A stretch of DNA of 64,000 nt from NCBI RefSeq assembly GCF_014196965.1, contig NZ_JACIEQ010000001.1, positions 496,001 to 560,000 on the forward strand. The letters run 5' to 3'. The translations under genes were made by a program, and so were the position numbers. The number at the start of each line of letters is the position of its first letter. Position 1 is the first letter of the stretch. This document shows, in pieces, positions 18,673-28,342 of this stretch. The notes beneath the pieces are model-generated. The model did not search any database and was not told the DNA's origin. It was given only the letters and a program-made list of their open reading frames with translations. The stretch is from Actibacterium naphthalenivorans. GTDB taxonomy: Bacteria > Pseudomonadota > Alphaproteobacteria > Rhodobacterales > Rhodobacteraceae.

Positions 18673-21600
18673 TCAGGCGAGGTTGCGGAACAAGCGGCGC
18701 ACCATCACAAAGAACAACGGCACGAACAGAACGCTCAGAACCGTTCCGGTGATCGTTCCGGAAAACACGCCGGCACCGATCGCATTACGCCCGCCGGCCC
18801 CCGCGCCGGTGCTGATCACCAGCGGGAAAACACCCAGCGAAAAGGCCATCGACGTCATGATGATCGGCCGGAAACGCTGCCGTGCGGCGGTTTTCACCGC
18901 CTCATAGAGCGACTCGCCGGCAGTCACCCGTTCCCTGGCGAATTCAACGATAAGGATTGCGTTCTTGCCGGTCAGACCGACCACGGTCAGCAGGCCGACC
19001 TGAAAGAAGACACCATTTTCAAACCCGCCCAGCTTGGCGCCGATAAGCGCGCCCAGCACGCCTGTGGGCATGGCCATCATGACCGCGAAGGGAATGGCCC
19101 AGCTTTCGTAAAGCGCCGCAAGGCACAGGAACACGGCAGCCAGCGACAGGGCGTAGAGCATCGGTGCCTGATTGCCGGATTCGCGTTCCTCCAGCGACAG
19201 CCCGGTCCAGGCAAGGGCAAAGCCGGGCGGAAGCTGCGTTGCAAGCCGTTCAATTTCCGCCATCGCCTCGCCGGTTGTCACACCCGCCGCCGGAGTGCCC
19301 TGGACCTGCATCGCGGGCACACCATTGTAGCGAGCAACACCTTGCGGCCCGAACTGCCAATCGCCTTCGGAGAAGTTGGAGAAGGGCACAAGGCCGCCGC
19401 TGTTGTTCCGGATCCACCAGCGTTCGATATCCGCCGGCGTTGCCCGCGCGTCGGCCTCGCCCTGAACGTAGACGCGCTTGATCCGGCCCTGATCGAGGAA
19501 ATCGTTCACATACCGCCCGGCCCACGCAACCGACAGAAGATTGCCGACATCCGTGGCCGACAGCCCCATCGCCCCGGCCGCGCGCCAGTCGATGTTCAGG
19601 TTGAACTGCGCTGCATCCTCCAGCCCGTTGGGGCGGGCCGAGCCGATAAGCTCGCTTTGCGAGGCCATCCCGAGCAGCATGTTGCGGGCTTCCAGAAGCT
19701 GTTCATGGCTCTGGCCGTTACGCGCCTGCAGGTAGAAATCGAAGCCACTGACGTTGCCAAGCTCGGTCACCGCCGGTGGCACGATCGGAAAGACCCTTGC
19801 ATCGCGGATTTGCTGGAAAGCCCCGGCGGCCCGGCCGGCAATCGCCTGAACGTTTTGCTCCGGGTCCTCCCGCTCGGACCAGTCCTTCAGCCGGATGAAG
19901 GCCAGCCCCATGTTCTGCCCCTGACCGGCGAAGCTGAAGCCGCCCACACCAAAGGTCGATTCCACAGAATCCCCTTCGGTATCGTGAAAATGCGCCTCGA
20001 CCTGCTCGACAACGGCAACGGTCCTGTCGATGGTCGCGCCCGTGGGCCCCTGGATCAGGGTCAGAAGAATGCCCTGATCCTCATCCGGCAAAAAGCCCGT
20101 GGGCGTGTTCACATACAGCCAGCCCATCGCGACGATCACGCCGAGATAAAGTATCCCGATCCGGACCGGGCGCGTGATGATATAGCCGACGCTGGCGGCA
20201 TACCCGCCGAGCAGCTTGTCAAAGCCCGTGTTGAACCAGCCGAACGGGCCGCGCTTGCCGTGATGGGCATCTTTCGGACGCAGCAGCGTGGCACACAGCG
20301 CCGGTGTCAGCGTCAGGGCGACCACGACAGACAGCGTCATGGCCGAGACGATGGTGATCGAGAACTGCTGATAGATCACCCCGGTCGACCCGCCGAAAAA
20401 CGCCATCGGCACGAACACCGCCGACAGCACCAGCGCGATACCGATCAGCGCTCCGGTGATCTGGCCCATGGATTTATAGGTGGCCTCTTTCGGGCCCAGC
20501 CCCTCCTCCTCCATGATACGTTCCACGTTTTCCACCACGACGATGGCGTCATCCACCAGCAGGCCGATCGCCAGCACCATCGCCAGCATGGTCAGCGTGT
20601 TGATGGTGAACCCGGCGACGGCCAGGATACCGAACGTGCCAAGCAGCACGACGGGAACCGCCAGCGTCGGAATAAGCGTGGCGCGGAGGTTCTGCAGGAA
20701 CAGCAGCATCACGAAGAACACCAGCACGATCGCCTCGAACAGCGTCTTGACCACTTCGTGGATCGAAATCTCGACAAAAGGCGTGGTGTCATAGGGGATC
20801 ACATAGCTGACACCCTCGGGGAAGAACTCCGCGAATTCTTCGATCCGCTCCTTCACGCGCTCCGCGGTGTCGAGCGCGTTGGCGCCGGTGGCAAGCTGGA
20901 TCGCCATGCCCGACGAAGGATTGCCGTTGAAGCGCGCGAGCGTGTTGTAGTTCTCGGCGCCGATCTCTACCCGCGCCACGTCTTTCACCAGCACAAGGCC
21001 GCCATCGGTCTCGGCCCGCAGCACGATCTGTTCAAAATCATCCGGAGTACTCAGCAACGATTGCGCCGTGATCGTCGCGTTCAGTTTCTGGCCTTCCACC
21101 GTCGGTAGCGTTCCGAACGCCCCCGCCGAAATCTGGGCGTTCTGCGACGCCACCGCCGCAACCACGTCCGACGGTGTCAGCTCGAACGCCGCCAGCTTGG
21201 ACGGGTCCAGCCAGATCCGCATGGCATATTGCGCGCCGAACACCTGAACGCCGCCCACACCGTCGATCCGGCTGAACTCGTCCACGAGGTTGGTGTTCAG
21301 ATAATCCGAAAGATCCACCTGTTCGAGCGTGCCATCGTCCGAAATCAGCGCGATGACCATCAAAAAGCTGGATGTGGCTTTCTGAACCGAGACACCCTGG
21401 CGCTGTACGGTTTCCGGCAATAGCGGCGTGGCCTGCGCAAGTTTGTTCTGAACCTGGACCTGCGCGATGTCCGGGTCCGTCCCGGTTTCGAAGGTCAGGG
21501 TGATCTGGGCGGTGCCGGCCGAGGTGGAACTGGAACTGATATAGCGCATGCCATCCAGCCCGGTCATCTGCTGTTCGATGACCTGCGTGACCGTGTTCGC

Positions 21601-21771
21601 CACCGTCTCGGCCGAGGCGCCGGGGTAGACGGCGCTGATCCGCACCGACGGCGGCGCGATCGGCGGATATTGCGAGATCGGCAGGCTGAAGATCGACAAC
21701 GCGCCGATCCCCATGATGATGATCGAAATGACCCAAGCAAAAACCGGCCTGTCGATGAAGAAACGTGCCAT
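18673..21771 (-). CDS. RND multidrug efflux transporter (HAE1/AcrB family)
   Basis: 1032 residues, normal for a hydrophobe/amphiphile efflux-1 pump. The N-terminus MARFFIDRPVFAWVISIIIM is TM1; large periplasmic loops and a repeated 6+6 TM layout follow. TM4 has the proton-relay aspartates in GLLVDDAIVVVENVER. It works as a trimer with the adjacent membrane fusion protein and an outer-membrane channel that is not encoded here. It lies 24 bases after the MFP gene, and both are divergent from the TetR regulator. Substrates cannot be told from sequence. Confidence 0.95.
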   Translation of the reverse strand: MARFFIDRPVFAWVISIIIMGIGALSIFSLPISQYPPIAPPSVRISAVYPGASAETVANTVTQVIEQQMTGLDGMRYISSSSTSAGTAQITLTFETGTDPDIAQVQVQNKLAQATPLLPETVQRQGVSVQKATSSFLMVIALISDDGTLEQVDLSDYLNTNLVDEFSRIDGVGGVQVFGAQYAMRIWLDPSKLAAFELTPSDVVAAVASQNAQISAGAFGTLPTVEGQKLNATITAQSLLSTPDDFEQIVLRAETDGGLVLVKDVARVEIGAENYNTLARFNGNPSSGMAIQLATGANALDTAERVKERIEEFAEFFPEGVSYVIPYDTTPFVEISIHEVVKTLFEAIVLVFFVMLLFLQNLRATLIPTLAVPVVLLGTFGILAVAGFTINTLTMLAMVLAIGLLVDDAIVVVENVERIMEEEGLGPKEATYKSMGQITGALIGIALVLSAVFVPMAFFGGSTGVIYQQFSITIVSAMTLSVVVALTLTPALCATLLRPKDAHHGKRGPFGWFNTGFDKLLGGYAASVGYIITRPVRIGILYLGVIVAMGWLYVNTPTGFLPDEDQGILLTLIQGPTGATIDRTVAVVEQVEAHFHDTEGDSVESTFGVGGFSFAGQGQNMGLAFIRLKDWSEREDPEQNVQAIAGRAAGAFQQIRDARVFPIVPPAVTELGNVSGFDFYLQARNGQSHEQLLEARNMLLGMASQSELIGSARPNGLEDAAQFNLNIDWRAAGAMGLSATDVGNLLSVAWAGRYVNDFLDQGRIKRVYVQGEADARATPADIERWWIRNNSGGLVPFSNFSEGDWQFGPQGVARYNGVPAMQVQGTPAAGVTTGEAMAEIERLATQLPPGFALAWTGLSLEERESGNQAPMLYALSLAAVFLCLAALYESWAIPFAVMMAMPTGVLGALIGAKLGGFENGVFFQVGLLTVVGLTGKNAILIVEFARERVTAGESLYEAVKTAARQRFRPIIMTSMAFSLGVFPLVISTGAGAGGRNAIGAGVFSGTITGTVLSVLFVPLFFVMVRRLFRNLA

Positions 21772-21795
21772 AAGAGCGCTTTCTGTGGTTAGAGG

Positions 21796-22944
21796 TCAGT
21801 TCTCGGTCTGCGTTTGGGTCGGTTGCCGTTCTTCGGGAACAACGGTCATTCCCACGCCCACCATTTGCAACCCCTCCACGATAATCCGGTCGCCGTCTTC
21901 CAGCCCGGCGCTGACGATCCAGTCAGAGCCGATATTGCGCACCACCGTCAGGGTCCGCTCCTCGATGACATTCTGCTCGTTCACGACCAGCGCGATCGGG
22001 CGCCCGCGCCGGTCACGCGTCACGCCATCCTGCGGTGCCAGCACCGCATTGGCAATCACCCCCTGTGGCATTTCCACCTGAACATACATGCCCGGCAAAA
22101 GCAGCTCGTCCGGGTTGGGAAACTCCAGCCGCAGCACAACCACCCCGGTCTGTTCGTCCACGTGCGGCTCGGCGGCCGTAAGTTCCCCCGTGAATTCATA
22201 GGGTTCGCCGTCGGCCAGAGTCAGAACCACGGTGCGGTTGGCGTTGCCAAGCTCGGCCTGGGTTTCGCCCCGGCGCCAGCGGATCAGCTCGGCCGCCGAT
22301 TGCGTCACGTCAACGTAAACCGGATCAAGCTGGCGGATCACCGCAAGCGCCCCGGCCTGCCCGGCGGTAACCAGCGCGCCGCGCGTAGTCAAAGAGCGCC
22401 CCACCTCGCCCGTCAGCGGCGCGCGGATGGTGGTGCGGTCAAGATCGATATTCGCCGCCAGAAGCTGCGCCTGCGCCACCTGCAAGGCGGCGGCGGCGGC
22501 ATCGCGGATGGCATTCGCGTCATCAAGGTTCTGCTGGCTGACGACCCTGCGCTCCAGCAGTGCCTGCATCCGGTCGCTTTCCTTCTGGGCGGAGCTCAGC
22601 GTCGCTTCGGCCTGCGCGACGGCGGCGGTGGCCGCGGCCACCTGCGCCTCGTAGCTGGCCGGATCAATGCGATAAAGCTCGTCCCCCTGGGTAACGAAGC
22701 TGCCTTCCTCGAACAGGCGTTCGGTGATGATGCCCGCAACCTGCGGGCGCACCTCGGCAACGCCCGAAGCCACCACACGCCCCGGAAGAATCGAGGTCAG
22801 TGTGACATCCTGCTCGGCCAGCGTCACGACCGTGACCGGGGTCGGTGGCCGATCCTCCTGGCCCAGGGCGACGCCCGCCGGAATTCCCGACAGCAACGAG
22901 GCCGCAAGAACGATCGATTTAAGCGCTGAGCGGCTAGGCACCAT
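21796..22944 (-). CDS. RND periplasmic adaptor (membrane fusion protein)
   Basis: 382 residues. A signal-like N-terminus (ALKSIVLAASLLSGIPAGVALG) has no lipobox cysteine at the expected place. It is followed by the adaptor pattern: VTLAEQDVTLTSILPGRVVASGVAEVRPQVAG (beta/lipoyl half), a long helical hairpin rich in Ala/Gln (about 95-160), the second lipoyl half DRTTIRAPLTGEVGRSL, and the beta-barrel. It bridges the inner-membrane pump to the outer channel. First gene of the two-gene efflux operon, facing tetR across a 125-base gap. Confidence 0.94.
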   Translation of the reverse strand: MVPSRSALKSIVLAASLLSGIPAGVALGQEDRPPTPVTVVTLAEQDVTLTSILPGRVVASGVAEVRPQVAGIITERLFEEGSFVTQGDELYRIDPASYEAQVAAATAAVAQAEATLSSAQKESDRMQALLERRVVSQQNLDDANAIRDAAAAALQVAQAQLLAANIDLDRTTIRAPLTGEVGRSLTTRGALVTAGQAGALAVIRQLDPVYVDVTQSAAELIRWRRGETQAELGNANRTVVLTLADGEPYEFTGELTAAEPHVDEQTGVVVLRLEFPNPDELLLPGMYVQVEMPQGVIANAVLAPQDGVTRDRRGRPIALVVNEQNVIEERTLTVVRNIGSDWIVSAGLEDGDRIIVEGLQMVGVGMTVVPEERQPTQTQTEN

Positions 22945-23007
22945 GACGGACTCCTGAGACGGTTAAAAACGTTGATCGTCGCTGATATTAATGGCAATAA
23001 GAAAACC

Positions 23008-23031
23008 ACTCGGTTTTGTAAAGCGCCGAGT
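23008..23031. promoter_or_regulatory. Probable TetR operator between the efflux operon and its regulator
   Basis: An inverted repeat ACTCGG-N12-CCGAGT lies in the divergent intergenic region, with ACTCGGTTTTG and GCCGAGTTTTG also reading as a near-direct repeat. Its position between two divergent starts and the adjacent TetR gene make it the best operator candidate. This is inference from symmetry and position. Confidence 0.55.
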
Positions 23032-23069
23032 TTTGCGCGCTCATAAAAACTTTGTGTGCGCTGATCAAC

Positions 23070-23723
23070 ATGGAAACGAGAATGAGCGCTTGCACAAAAG
23101 GCATCCGCCGCCCTGGCCGCCCCGTCCAGCTGGACCCCGAGGCGCGTGAGAAACTGATTCTGGACGCGGCAGAGCGGGTCATGGCCAGCCGCGGCATGGC
23201 CCGAAGCTCCATGTCCGCCATCGCCCGCGAAGCCGGAATGTCCAAACGCACGATCTACGACATATTCGGCAGCAAGGAAGAGCTGGTCACCGCTTGTGTC
23301 CGCCGCATTCGCCTGACCTTTGCCCAGCCTTTGTCAGAACAGCAAAAGCAGCTTCCGTTCGTGGAGCGGCTGCGGCTCATGCTCTCTCCGGCCTCCACTT
23401 ACCTGTCCGGGGAAATGCCGAACGAACTGTTGCGCGTCATTATCTTCGAGGCGCTCAGGCAACCGCAGCTTGCCAAGGCGTTCCTCGAGGAAGGCCCGAA
23501 GGCGCTGCTCGCGACCATTCAGGTCGAGATTGACCGCGCCGTGGACAAGGGCGAAATCGGCCCCTGCGACAGCCGGGCCGTGGCCGCGCTCTTACGCGAC
23601 ATGGTGTACGAAAGCGTGATCGAGCGGCTGCTTGATCCGAACGGCTTCGTGCCGAACGACGCATACGTCACCGCGAGATTCGAACTTGCGCTTCAGGTCT
23701 TTCTCAAAGGTATCGCGAACTGA
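23070..23723 (+). CDS. TetR/AcrR family regulator
   Basis: 217 residues from the ATG at 23070 (earlier ATG at 23052 or GTG also possible). The N-terminal TetR DNA-binding domain has EARE-LILDAAERVMASRG and the helix-turn-helix SAIAREAGMSKRTIYDIFGSKEEL. The C-terminal part looks like the TetR_C family of AcrR-type regulators (FLEEGPKALLATIQVEID). It is divergent from the MFP-RND operon and most likely represses it, released by a pump substrate. Confidence 0.93.
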   Translation: METRMSACTKGIRRPGRPVQLDPEAREKLILDAAERVMASRGMARSSMSAIAREAGMSKRTIYDIFGSKEELVTACVRRIRLTFAQPLSEQQKQLPFVERLRLMLSPASTYLSGEMPNELLRVIIFEALRQPQLAKAFLEEGPKALLATIQVEIDRAVDKGEIGPCDSRAVAALLRDMVYESVIERLLDPNGFVPNDAYVTARFELALQVFLKGIAN

Positions 23724-23740
23724 CCGACCCACCGGCATGG

Positions 23741-23764
23741 GGGCCCGGCCCTTTGGCCGGACCC
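23741..23764. terminator. Possible bidirectional hairpin between tetR and the nuclease gene
   Basis: GGGCCCGGCC-CTTT-GGCCGGACCC forms a GC-rich stem in the 48-base gap between the convergent tetR and nuclease genes. There is no clear T-run on either side, so termination is only probable from the position. Confidence 0.4.
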
Positions 23765-23771
23765 GCCCGCA

Positions 23772-26700
23772 TCATCCGAACAGGAACGTGTCGGTCTCGA
23801 GCCGATAGAAATCGACCGCCGAAATTTCCAGCGCCAGATCGCCTGTCACCCCGAGCGTGACCTGATCGAAAGACGTGTTGCCCATCAGATCATAGGACAC
23901 CGCGTCATTGGCAATGCTCAGCAGGGCCGTGTCGACGAGAACACCGCTGGAATAGAAGTCCAGCGCCACCTCGCCCGAGCCCTTCACATTGGCGAATTCG
24001 AACTCCACCTCCAGCGCGTCACCCAGGCCGCCGGCATCGGTCAGGCTGAAGGTTGCCGTCTCCTCCTGGTCGAGCGTCCGGCCGTCCTGCCGTTTCATCG
24101 GCCGGTCACCCAGCGCCGAGCGCACGCCGAGGCCGTCGCCGATCATCGCCAGCTTGACCGCACCAAGGTTGACGTCGGCCGCGTCGATCTGGATGCCGGG
24201 GGTCTGCAGGTCGATCGACTTCTGGACATAGCGCAGGCGCTGTTCATCCACCTCGACCCCGTCAACCGAATAGACCGCATAATCGCGTTTTCTGATCGAC
24301 AGGAAGTCAATCCGCGCCAGCGCGGTCGGGTCATCCAGCGTCAGGCCCAGAACCAGCGGATCATGGTCGGATGCCGCGTAGAAATCGGCGTTATAGAAAG
24401 ACACATCCGAATATTGCGAGGAATAGTTCAGCAGATCCGGTTCATCGGCGTTGATGTGCCATTCGGCGACGCCGGTGACATTGTCCAGAATATCGCCGCT
24501 GGCCAGACCGTAATCGAGCGTGCCGCGCTGCCCGTCGAAGACATAGCTATAGGCCTGATCGCCCGGGTAGGCGCTGGCCAGATCGGTGTAGCCGTCGCCG
24601 ACGATGGTCTGAACCGGGTCCTCCATCGCATAGGCGTTCAGATCGCCCAGGATCACGATGTTCGACGGGTCGGAGGCGCCGGTCGGGTTGGTGGCCAGCC
24701 AGGCGGTCAGCTCGGCCGCTGCATCCGCGCGCACCTGGTTCCAGAAGCCCTGGCCGTCGCCGCTGTCATAGTTCGGATCGGCCAGCAGCGCGTCGATCAG
24801 CGTCTGCGAAACGCCGGCGCCGATCGCGTCGGACACAAGCGTGTCCAGACCGCTGGAGCCTTTGGACTTGAAGTGATCGGCCACCACCGTGACCTCGCTG
24901 CCATCGGCATCGACGAAGGTCGCCGCGATGCTGGGGCGGTTGCGCTGATAGTCGCCAACCGGGCTGGTACCGGTCTGCTGCTGGATCGTGTCCACCAGCG
25001 CATAGGTCGCAGCCGCCGAATCCTCGGCAAAGGTCAGAACCTGCGCGCCGACGGGCGCCACAACGGCGGTCTTGTAGATGATGCCGGTGGTGATCGCATC
25101 GGTCCCCACGAAGGGCACGCCCGGATCGACATAGCCGTAGACATTGGCGCCAAGCGCCGTGTTCAGCGCATCCACCAGCGCGGCGATGGCGCTGTCGGTG
25201 CCGAAGCCGTTATTCTCCAGCTCCTGCAGGCCGATGATGTCGGCGTCCAGCTCCACCAGCGCGGCGACGATCTTGTCGGTCTGGCGCACCAGATCGGCGG
25301 CCGTGGTGGCGCCGCGCGGGTCCAGATCGCCGTTGGGGCCGGTCAGCGAACCGTCATCCAGCGTGGTGAAGTAGTTCAGCACGTTGAAGCTGGCGACCGT
25401 CATCTCGCCGCCGACGACCGGCGCGGTGGCCGGGCGGGCGCCTTCGTTGGTGCTGTCCACCGTATCGAGCGGACCTTCGGACTGAATGCGGTAGACGCCG
25501 TAACGCTCATCCATCACGCCGATGACCGAGCTCACCTCGGCGCCAAGGCGCAGCGTCGGCCCGGCGGCGGTGATCGGGTCGCCCGCCGTCAGCGGGGTGC
25601 CGTCGCCGGAATCGATCAGCGTATAGGTGTCGGGGTTCTGCGCGGTCGAGCCGTCGTCGATGGTCAGGCGGCTGGTCAGGTTCGCTGTGGTCAGCGCGTC
25701 GATCTCGGCCTGCTGGGTGTTCGGATCGAGGATCTGGGTGGGCGTGGTCTGCACACCTTCGGAAACCTGAACCTCGCCATAGCGGTCGAGGTTGAAATTG
25801 GTGATCACGGTCAGCGGATCGGCGGACCCGGTGACCAGCTCCACCCGCATCCCCTCATAGGCTTCGAAATCCGGGCCCATGCCCAGGGTGATCATCGTGG
25901 CGGTCGGCAGGGCCACGCCGGTGGCCAGCACCTGGGTGTAAGACACGCTGGTGATTTCGGTCAGGTTGCTGAACTCGGCCACGGTGCCGGTCAGGCGCAG
26001 CTTGTCGCCCACGGCCACGGCGGCCCCCGGCGCGTAAACGAACACACCTTCCGAGGTGGCGGCGTCACCGTCGCTGTCGGCATCCTCTTCCTGGATGAAA
26101 TAGCCGGTCACGCCGCTGGAGCCGGTGATCAGCCCGGTCACGACACCTTCGACCGTAACCTCCTGCCCGGTCATGGCCGAGGCCGCGCCCGCCCCCTGAA
26201 TTTCGGAAATCAGGGTGATGGAGAAATCATTGTCGTCGATCGCGACGTTCAGATTGCCGACGGTCAGCCCGTTGTAATCGGTGTCGGCGCTGGCGACGGT
26301 GAAGGCCAGATCGCCCAGATGCGGCGCGGCCTCGTCGATCGCGTCGTCCACGGCCCGCACGGTCACGGTGGCCGGTGTCATGTCCGACAGGATCACATCG
26401 GCGCTGGCGGCGAATGTCACGCCATCGGCGCTGACCAGCGTCTGCGCGTCGGGCGCGGTGACGGTGACGGTCACCGGCGCGGCCGGGCTGGTGGCCAGTT
26501 CCAGTGTGAACGTGTCGGTGGTTTCGCCTTCCTCGGTCACGGCCAGCCCGTCGCCGGTGCGGGCGATGACGGCGGGGCTGACCGTGGCGCCCGAAGTGCC
26601 GACGACCTTGAAGTTATCCAGCGCGAAATCCTCATAGCCCGCATCGACGCTGAGCTCGAGCCGCAGGTCCAGCGTGCTGCCGGTACCGGCGATGCTGGCC

Positions 26701-27803
26701 AGAACGGCCGTCATGTCATTGGTCAGCGCGGTGCCGTCGCCGATGCCGTCGGCATCGGTATCCAGGCGGAAGATGCCGTTGTAGGGCCCGCTGGTAGAGC
26801 TGAAGTCGGCGCCCCGGAATTCCAGCACGGTCTGCTCGGCCCCGCCGTCGATCGCGGCGATGACGCGGATGTAATCGGCCGCGTCGATATTGCCGCTGTT
26901 TTCGAACAGTTCGGCGAACTCGCCCGAGAAGCTCAGGTTGCTCAGACCGGAAACATCAAGCCCGGTCCAACTCGCGGTGATCGGCAGGGCGGCACCTTCG
27001 CCGTCAAGGTCCTGCCCGGTCAGGAACGACCCGGTCGTGCCGGTGTAGCCCGTGAAATCCGCGCCCGGCTGCGGGTCGCCGCCGAAATCGCCGCCGCTGG
27101 CGCCATCGCTGATGCCGAAGTAATCGTAATAGCCATCCGAGAAGAAGGCGGTGCTGGTGGTAAAGCCGGTGGCGTCGTCGAAGGTTTCATCCAGAACGGT
27201 CACATCGGTCGAGGCGGCGGTGCCGCTGACGGTGATGTCGTCGATCGAGATATCTTCGTCACCCGCTTCGAGGTTTTCGAAGGTGACGCGCAGATCAAGC
27301 ACGGAACCGGTTCCGGCAAGGGCCGCGATATAGTTGGTGAAGGTCGCGGTCAGCGCGGGGCCGTCGGCGGTACCGTCGAAATCGGCATCGAGGCCCGGTT
27401 CGGAATTGGTGAACCCGCCCGATGCGAATTGCAGCACCTTGGCATAGCCGCCACCGTCGACCTGCGCCTCGACATAGACCAGCGAATCCGCGTCCCAATC
27501 CTGATTGGTGCTGTCGTCATCCTCGGCAAAGAGGCCGGAAATCTCGATGCTGGAATAGCCCGCGATGTCGATCCCGCCGATCGACAGGCTGACGGTGCTG
27601 GCATAGGGCGCTTCGCCGTTGGTATCCATTACGGCAAAGTAATAGGCGCCGGAAAACCCGGTAACCGAGTAGAACGAGCCGATCGTGCTGCCATCAGTGC
27701 GGGTGAAGAAATCCCCGCTGCCATCGGTGAACTCGGGCACCGACGTGGTGTAGCGTGTCCCGTTCCCGTCCGTTTCGAAATCTTCGCGATAGATGATCGA
27801 CAT
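23772..27803 (-). CDS. ExeM/NucH-family extracellular endonuclease, large multidomain
   Basis: 1343 residues, very acidic and Asp/Gly/Thr rich, as in calcium-dependent secreted proteins. The N-terminal ~405 residues are a duplication of an all-beta domain: each copy starts with (E/D)ETF(D/E) and ends in DISIDDITVSG or DFALDNFKVVG. A Calx-beta-like segment (about 415-530) and an OB-fold ('ISEIQG...GQEVTVEGVVTG', about 535-640) follow. The endonuclease/exonuclease/phosphatase domain (about 815-1180) has MTVASFNVLNYF, IIGLQELENNG, VVADHFKSKG, ILGDLNAYAMEDP and ASDHDPLVLG, so the catalytic set looks complete. No Sec signal is present, suggesting type I secretion (ends DFYRLETDTFLFG). Likely degrades extracellular DNA for phosphate or nucleosides. 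Confidence 0.9.
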   Translation of the reverse strand: MSIIYREDFETDGNGTRYTTSVPEFTDGSGDFFTRTDGSTIGSFYSVTGFSGAYYFAVMDTNGEAPYASTVSLSIGGIDIAGYSSIEISGLFAEDDDSTNQDWDADSLVYVEAQVDGGGYAKVLQFASGGFTNSEPGLDADFDGTADGPALTATFTNYIAALAGTGSVLDLRVTFENLEAGDEDISIDDITVSGTAASTDVTVLDETFDDATGFTTSTAFFSDGYYDYFGISDGASGGDFGGDPQPGADFTGYTGTTGSFLTGQDLDGEGAALPITASWTGLDVSGLSNLSFSGEFAELFENSGNIDAADYIRVIAAIDGGAEQTVLEFRGADFSSTSGPYNGIFRLDTDADGIGDGTALTNDMTAVLASIAGTGSTLDLRLELSVDAGYEDFALDNFKVVGTSGATVSPAVIARTGDGLAVTEEGETTDTFTLELATSPAAPVTVTVTAPDAQTLVSADGVTFAASADVILSDMTPATVTVRAVDDAIDEAAPHLGDLAFTVASADTDYNGLTVGNLNVAIDDNDFSITLISEIQGAGAASAMTGQEVTVEGVVTGLITGSSGVTGYFIQEEDADSDGDAATSEGVFVYAPGAAVAVGDKLRLTGTVAEFSNLTEITSVSYTQVLATGVALPTATMITLGMGPDFEAYEGMRVELVTGSADPLTVITNFNLDRYGEVQVSEGVQTTPTQILDPNTQQAEIDALTTANLTSRLTIDDGSTAQNPDTYTLIDSGDGTPLTAGDPITAAGPTLRLGAEVSSVIGVMDERYGVYRIQSEGPLDTVDSTNEGARPATAPVVGGEMTVASFNVLNYFTTLDDGSLTGPNGDLDPRGATTAADLVRQTDKIVAALVELDADIIGLQELENNGFGTDSAIAALVDALNTALGANVYGYVDPGVPFVGTDAITTGIIYKTAVVAPVGAQVLTFAEDSAAATYALVDTIQQQTGTSPVGDYQRNRPSIAATFVDADGSEVTVVADHFKSKGSSGLDTLVSDAIGAGVSQTLIDALLADPNYDSGDGQGFWNQVRADAAAELTAWLATNPTGASDPSNIVILGDLNAYAMEDPVQTIVGDGYTDLASAYPGDQAYSYVFDGQRGTLDYGLASGDILDNVTGVAEWHINADEPDLLNYSSQYSDVSFYNADFYAASDHDPLVLGLTLDDPTALARIDFLSIRKRDYAVYSVDGVEVDEQRLRYVQKSIDLQTPGIQIDAADVNLGAVKLAMIGDGLGVRSALGDRPMKRQDGRTLDQEETATFSLTDAGGLGDALEVEFEFANVKGSGEVALDFYSSGVLVDTALLSIANDAVSYDLMGNTSFDQVTLGVTGDLALEISAVDFYRLETDTFLFG

Positions 27804-27851
27804 AGTGCCCCCGCTGATTCACCTGAAAACTCGCCGTCGCCGAGCGCGACG

Positions 27852-27886
27852 GGTGTCGCAAGTGATTGTAAGAATCCTGCGACACC
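27852..27886. promoter_or_regulatory. Inverted repeat upstream of the nuclease gene
   Basis: A perfect 9-base inverted repeat GGTGTCGCA-N17-TGCGACACC lies 49 bases upstream of the nuclease ATG. It can be a two-half-site operator or a leader hairpin. Apart from this, 27804-28342 (539 bases) contains no gene I can support; it also holds the short hairpin at 28290-28309. Confidence 0.5.
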
Positions 27887-28289
27887 GATCAAACTTTATG
27901 GCTCTGCGGCGCATTCACGCGCACAGGGCAACAATGCGCGCCCAGAAGCATTTTTTGTTTCCCGACGGGATACATAAAAAGACGAGCTTCTGATATTATT
28001 CATTGAAATCAAAGCGTTTCGCGCTTCTTCCGGCCACCGCCCCCGCAACAGACGATACGCCCGTTTCGGCGCAGCCCGTCTTGAGACCCTATGCGCAGGC
28101 CTTGTGAACTACGTTCAAACCAGAGCGAACCATGCTGCGCGCGCATCGGCGGGGGATGGCTGATCGGCGGCGCCTTGCGGCATGACCGTTGAAGGCGGAC
28201 CGGGCCGTCCCTATCCTCGGACTCGCAACGGCGGCCGCACCCCGCCGCAACATGAAAGGACATCACACACCAGCGAACCGCGACGACCA

Positions 28290-28309
28290 ATGCCCCGGAT
28301 ACGGGGCAT
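28290..28309 (+). other. Short hairpin in the leader of the small gene at 28343
   Basis: ATGCCCCG-GATA-CGGGGCAT is a perfect 8-base-pair stem with a 4-base loop, 33 bases upstream of the start of the small open reading frame. No T-run follows. It may shape the 5' end of that message or be a short operator. Confidence 0.45.
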
Positions 28310-28342
28310 GACAGAGAACTTCCGCAGGAGGAGGCGGAAACG

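Noticed and set aside
18670-21108. An 812-codon plus-strand frame opposite the RND pump
   Set aside because: No recognisable domain and highly biased composition; the minus strand pump is complete and well conserved.
24363-27977. A 1204-codon open frame on the plus strand opposite the nuclease gene
   Set aside because: It is the antisense frame of a GC-rich gene with strong codon bias. Its sequence is low-complexity Gly/Arg/Asp/His with no domain, while the minus strand gives a complete nuclease.
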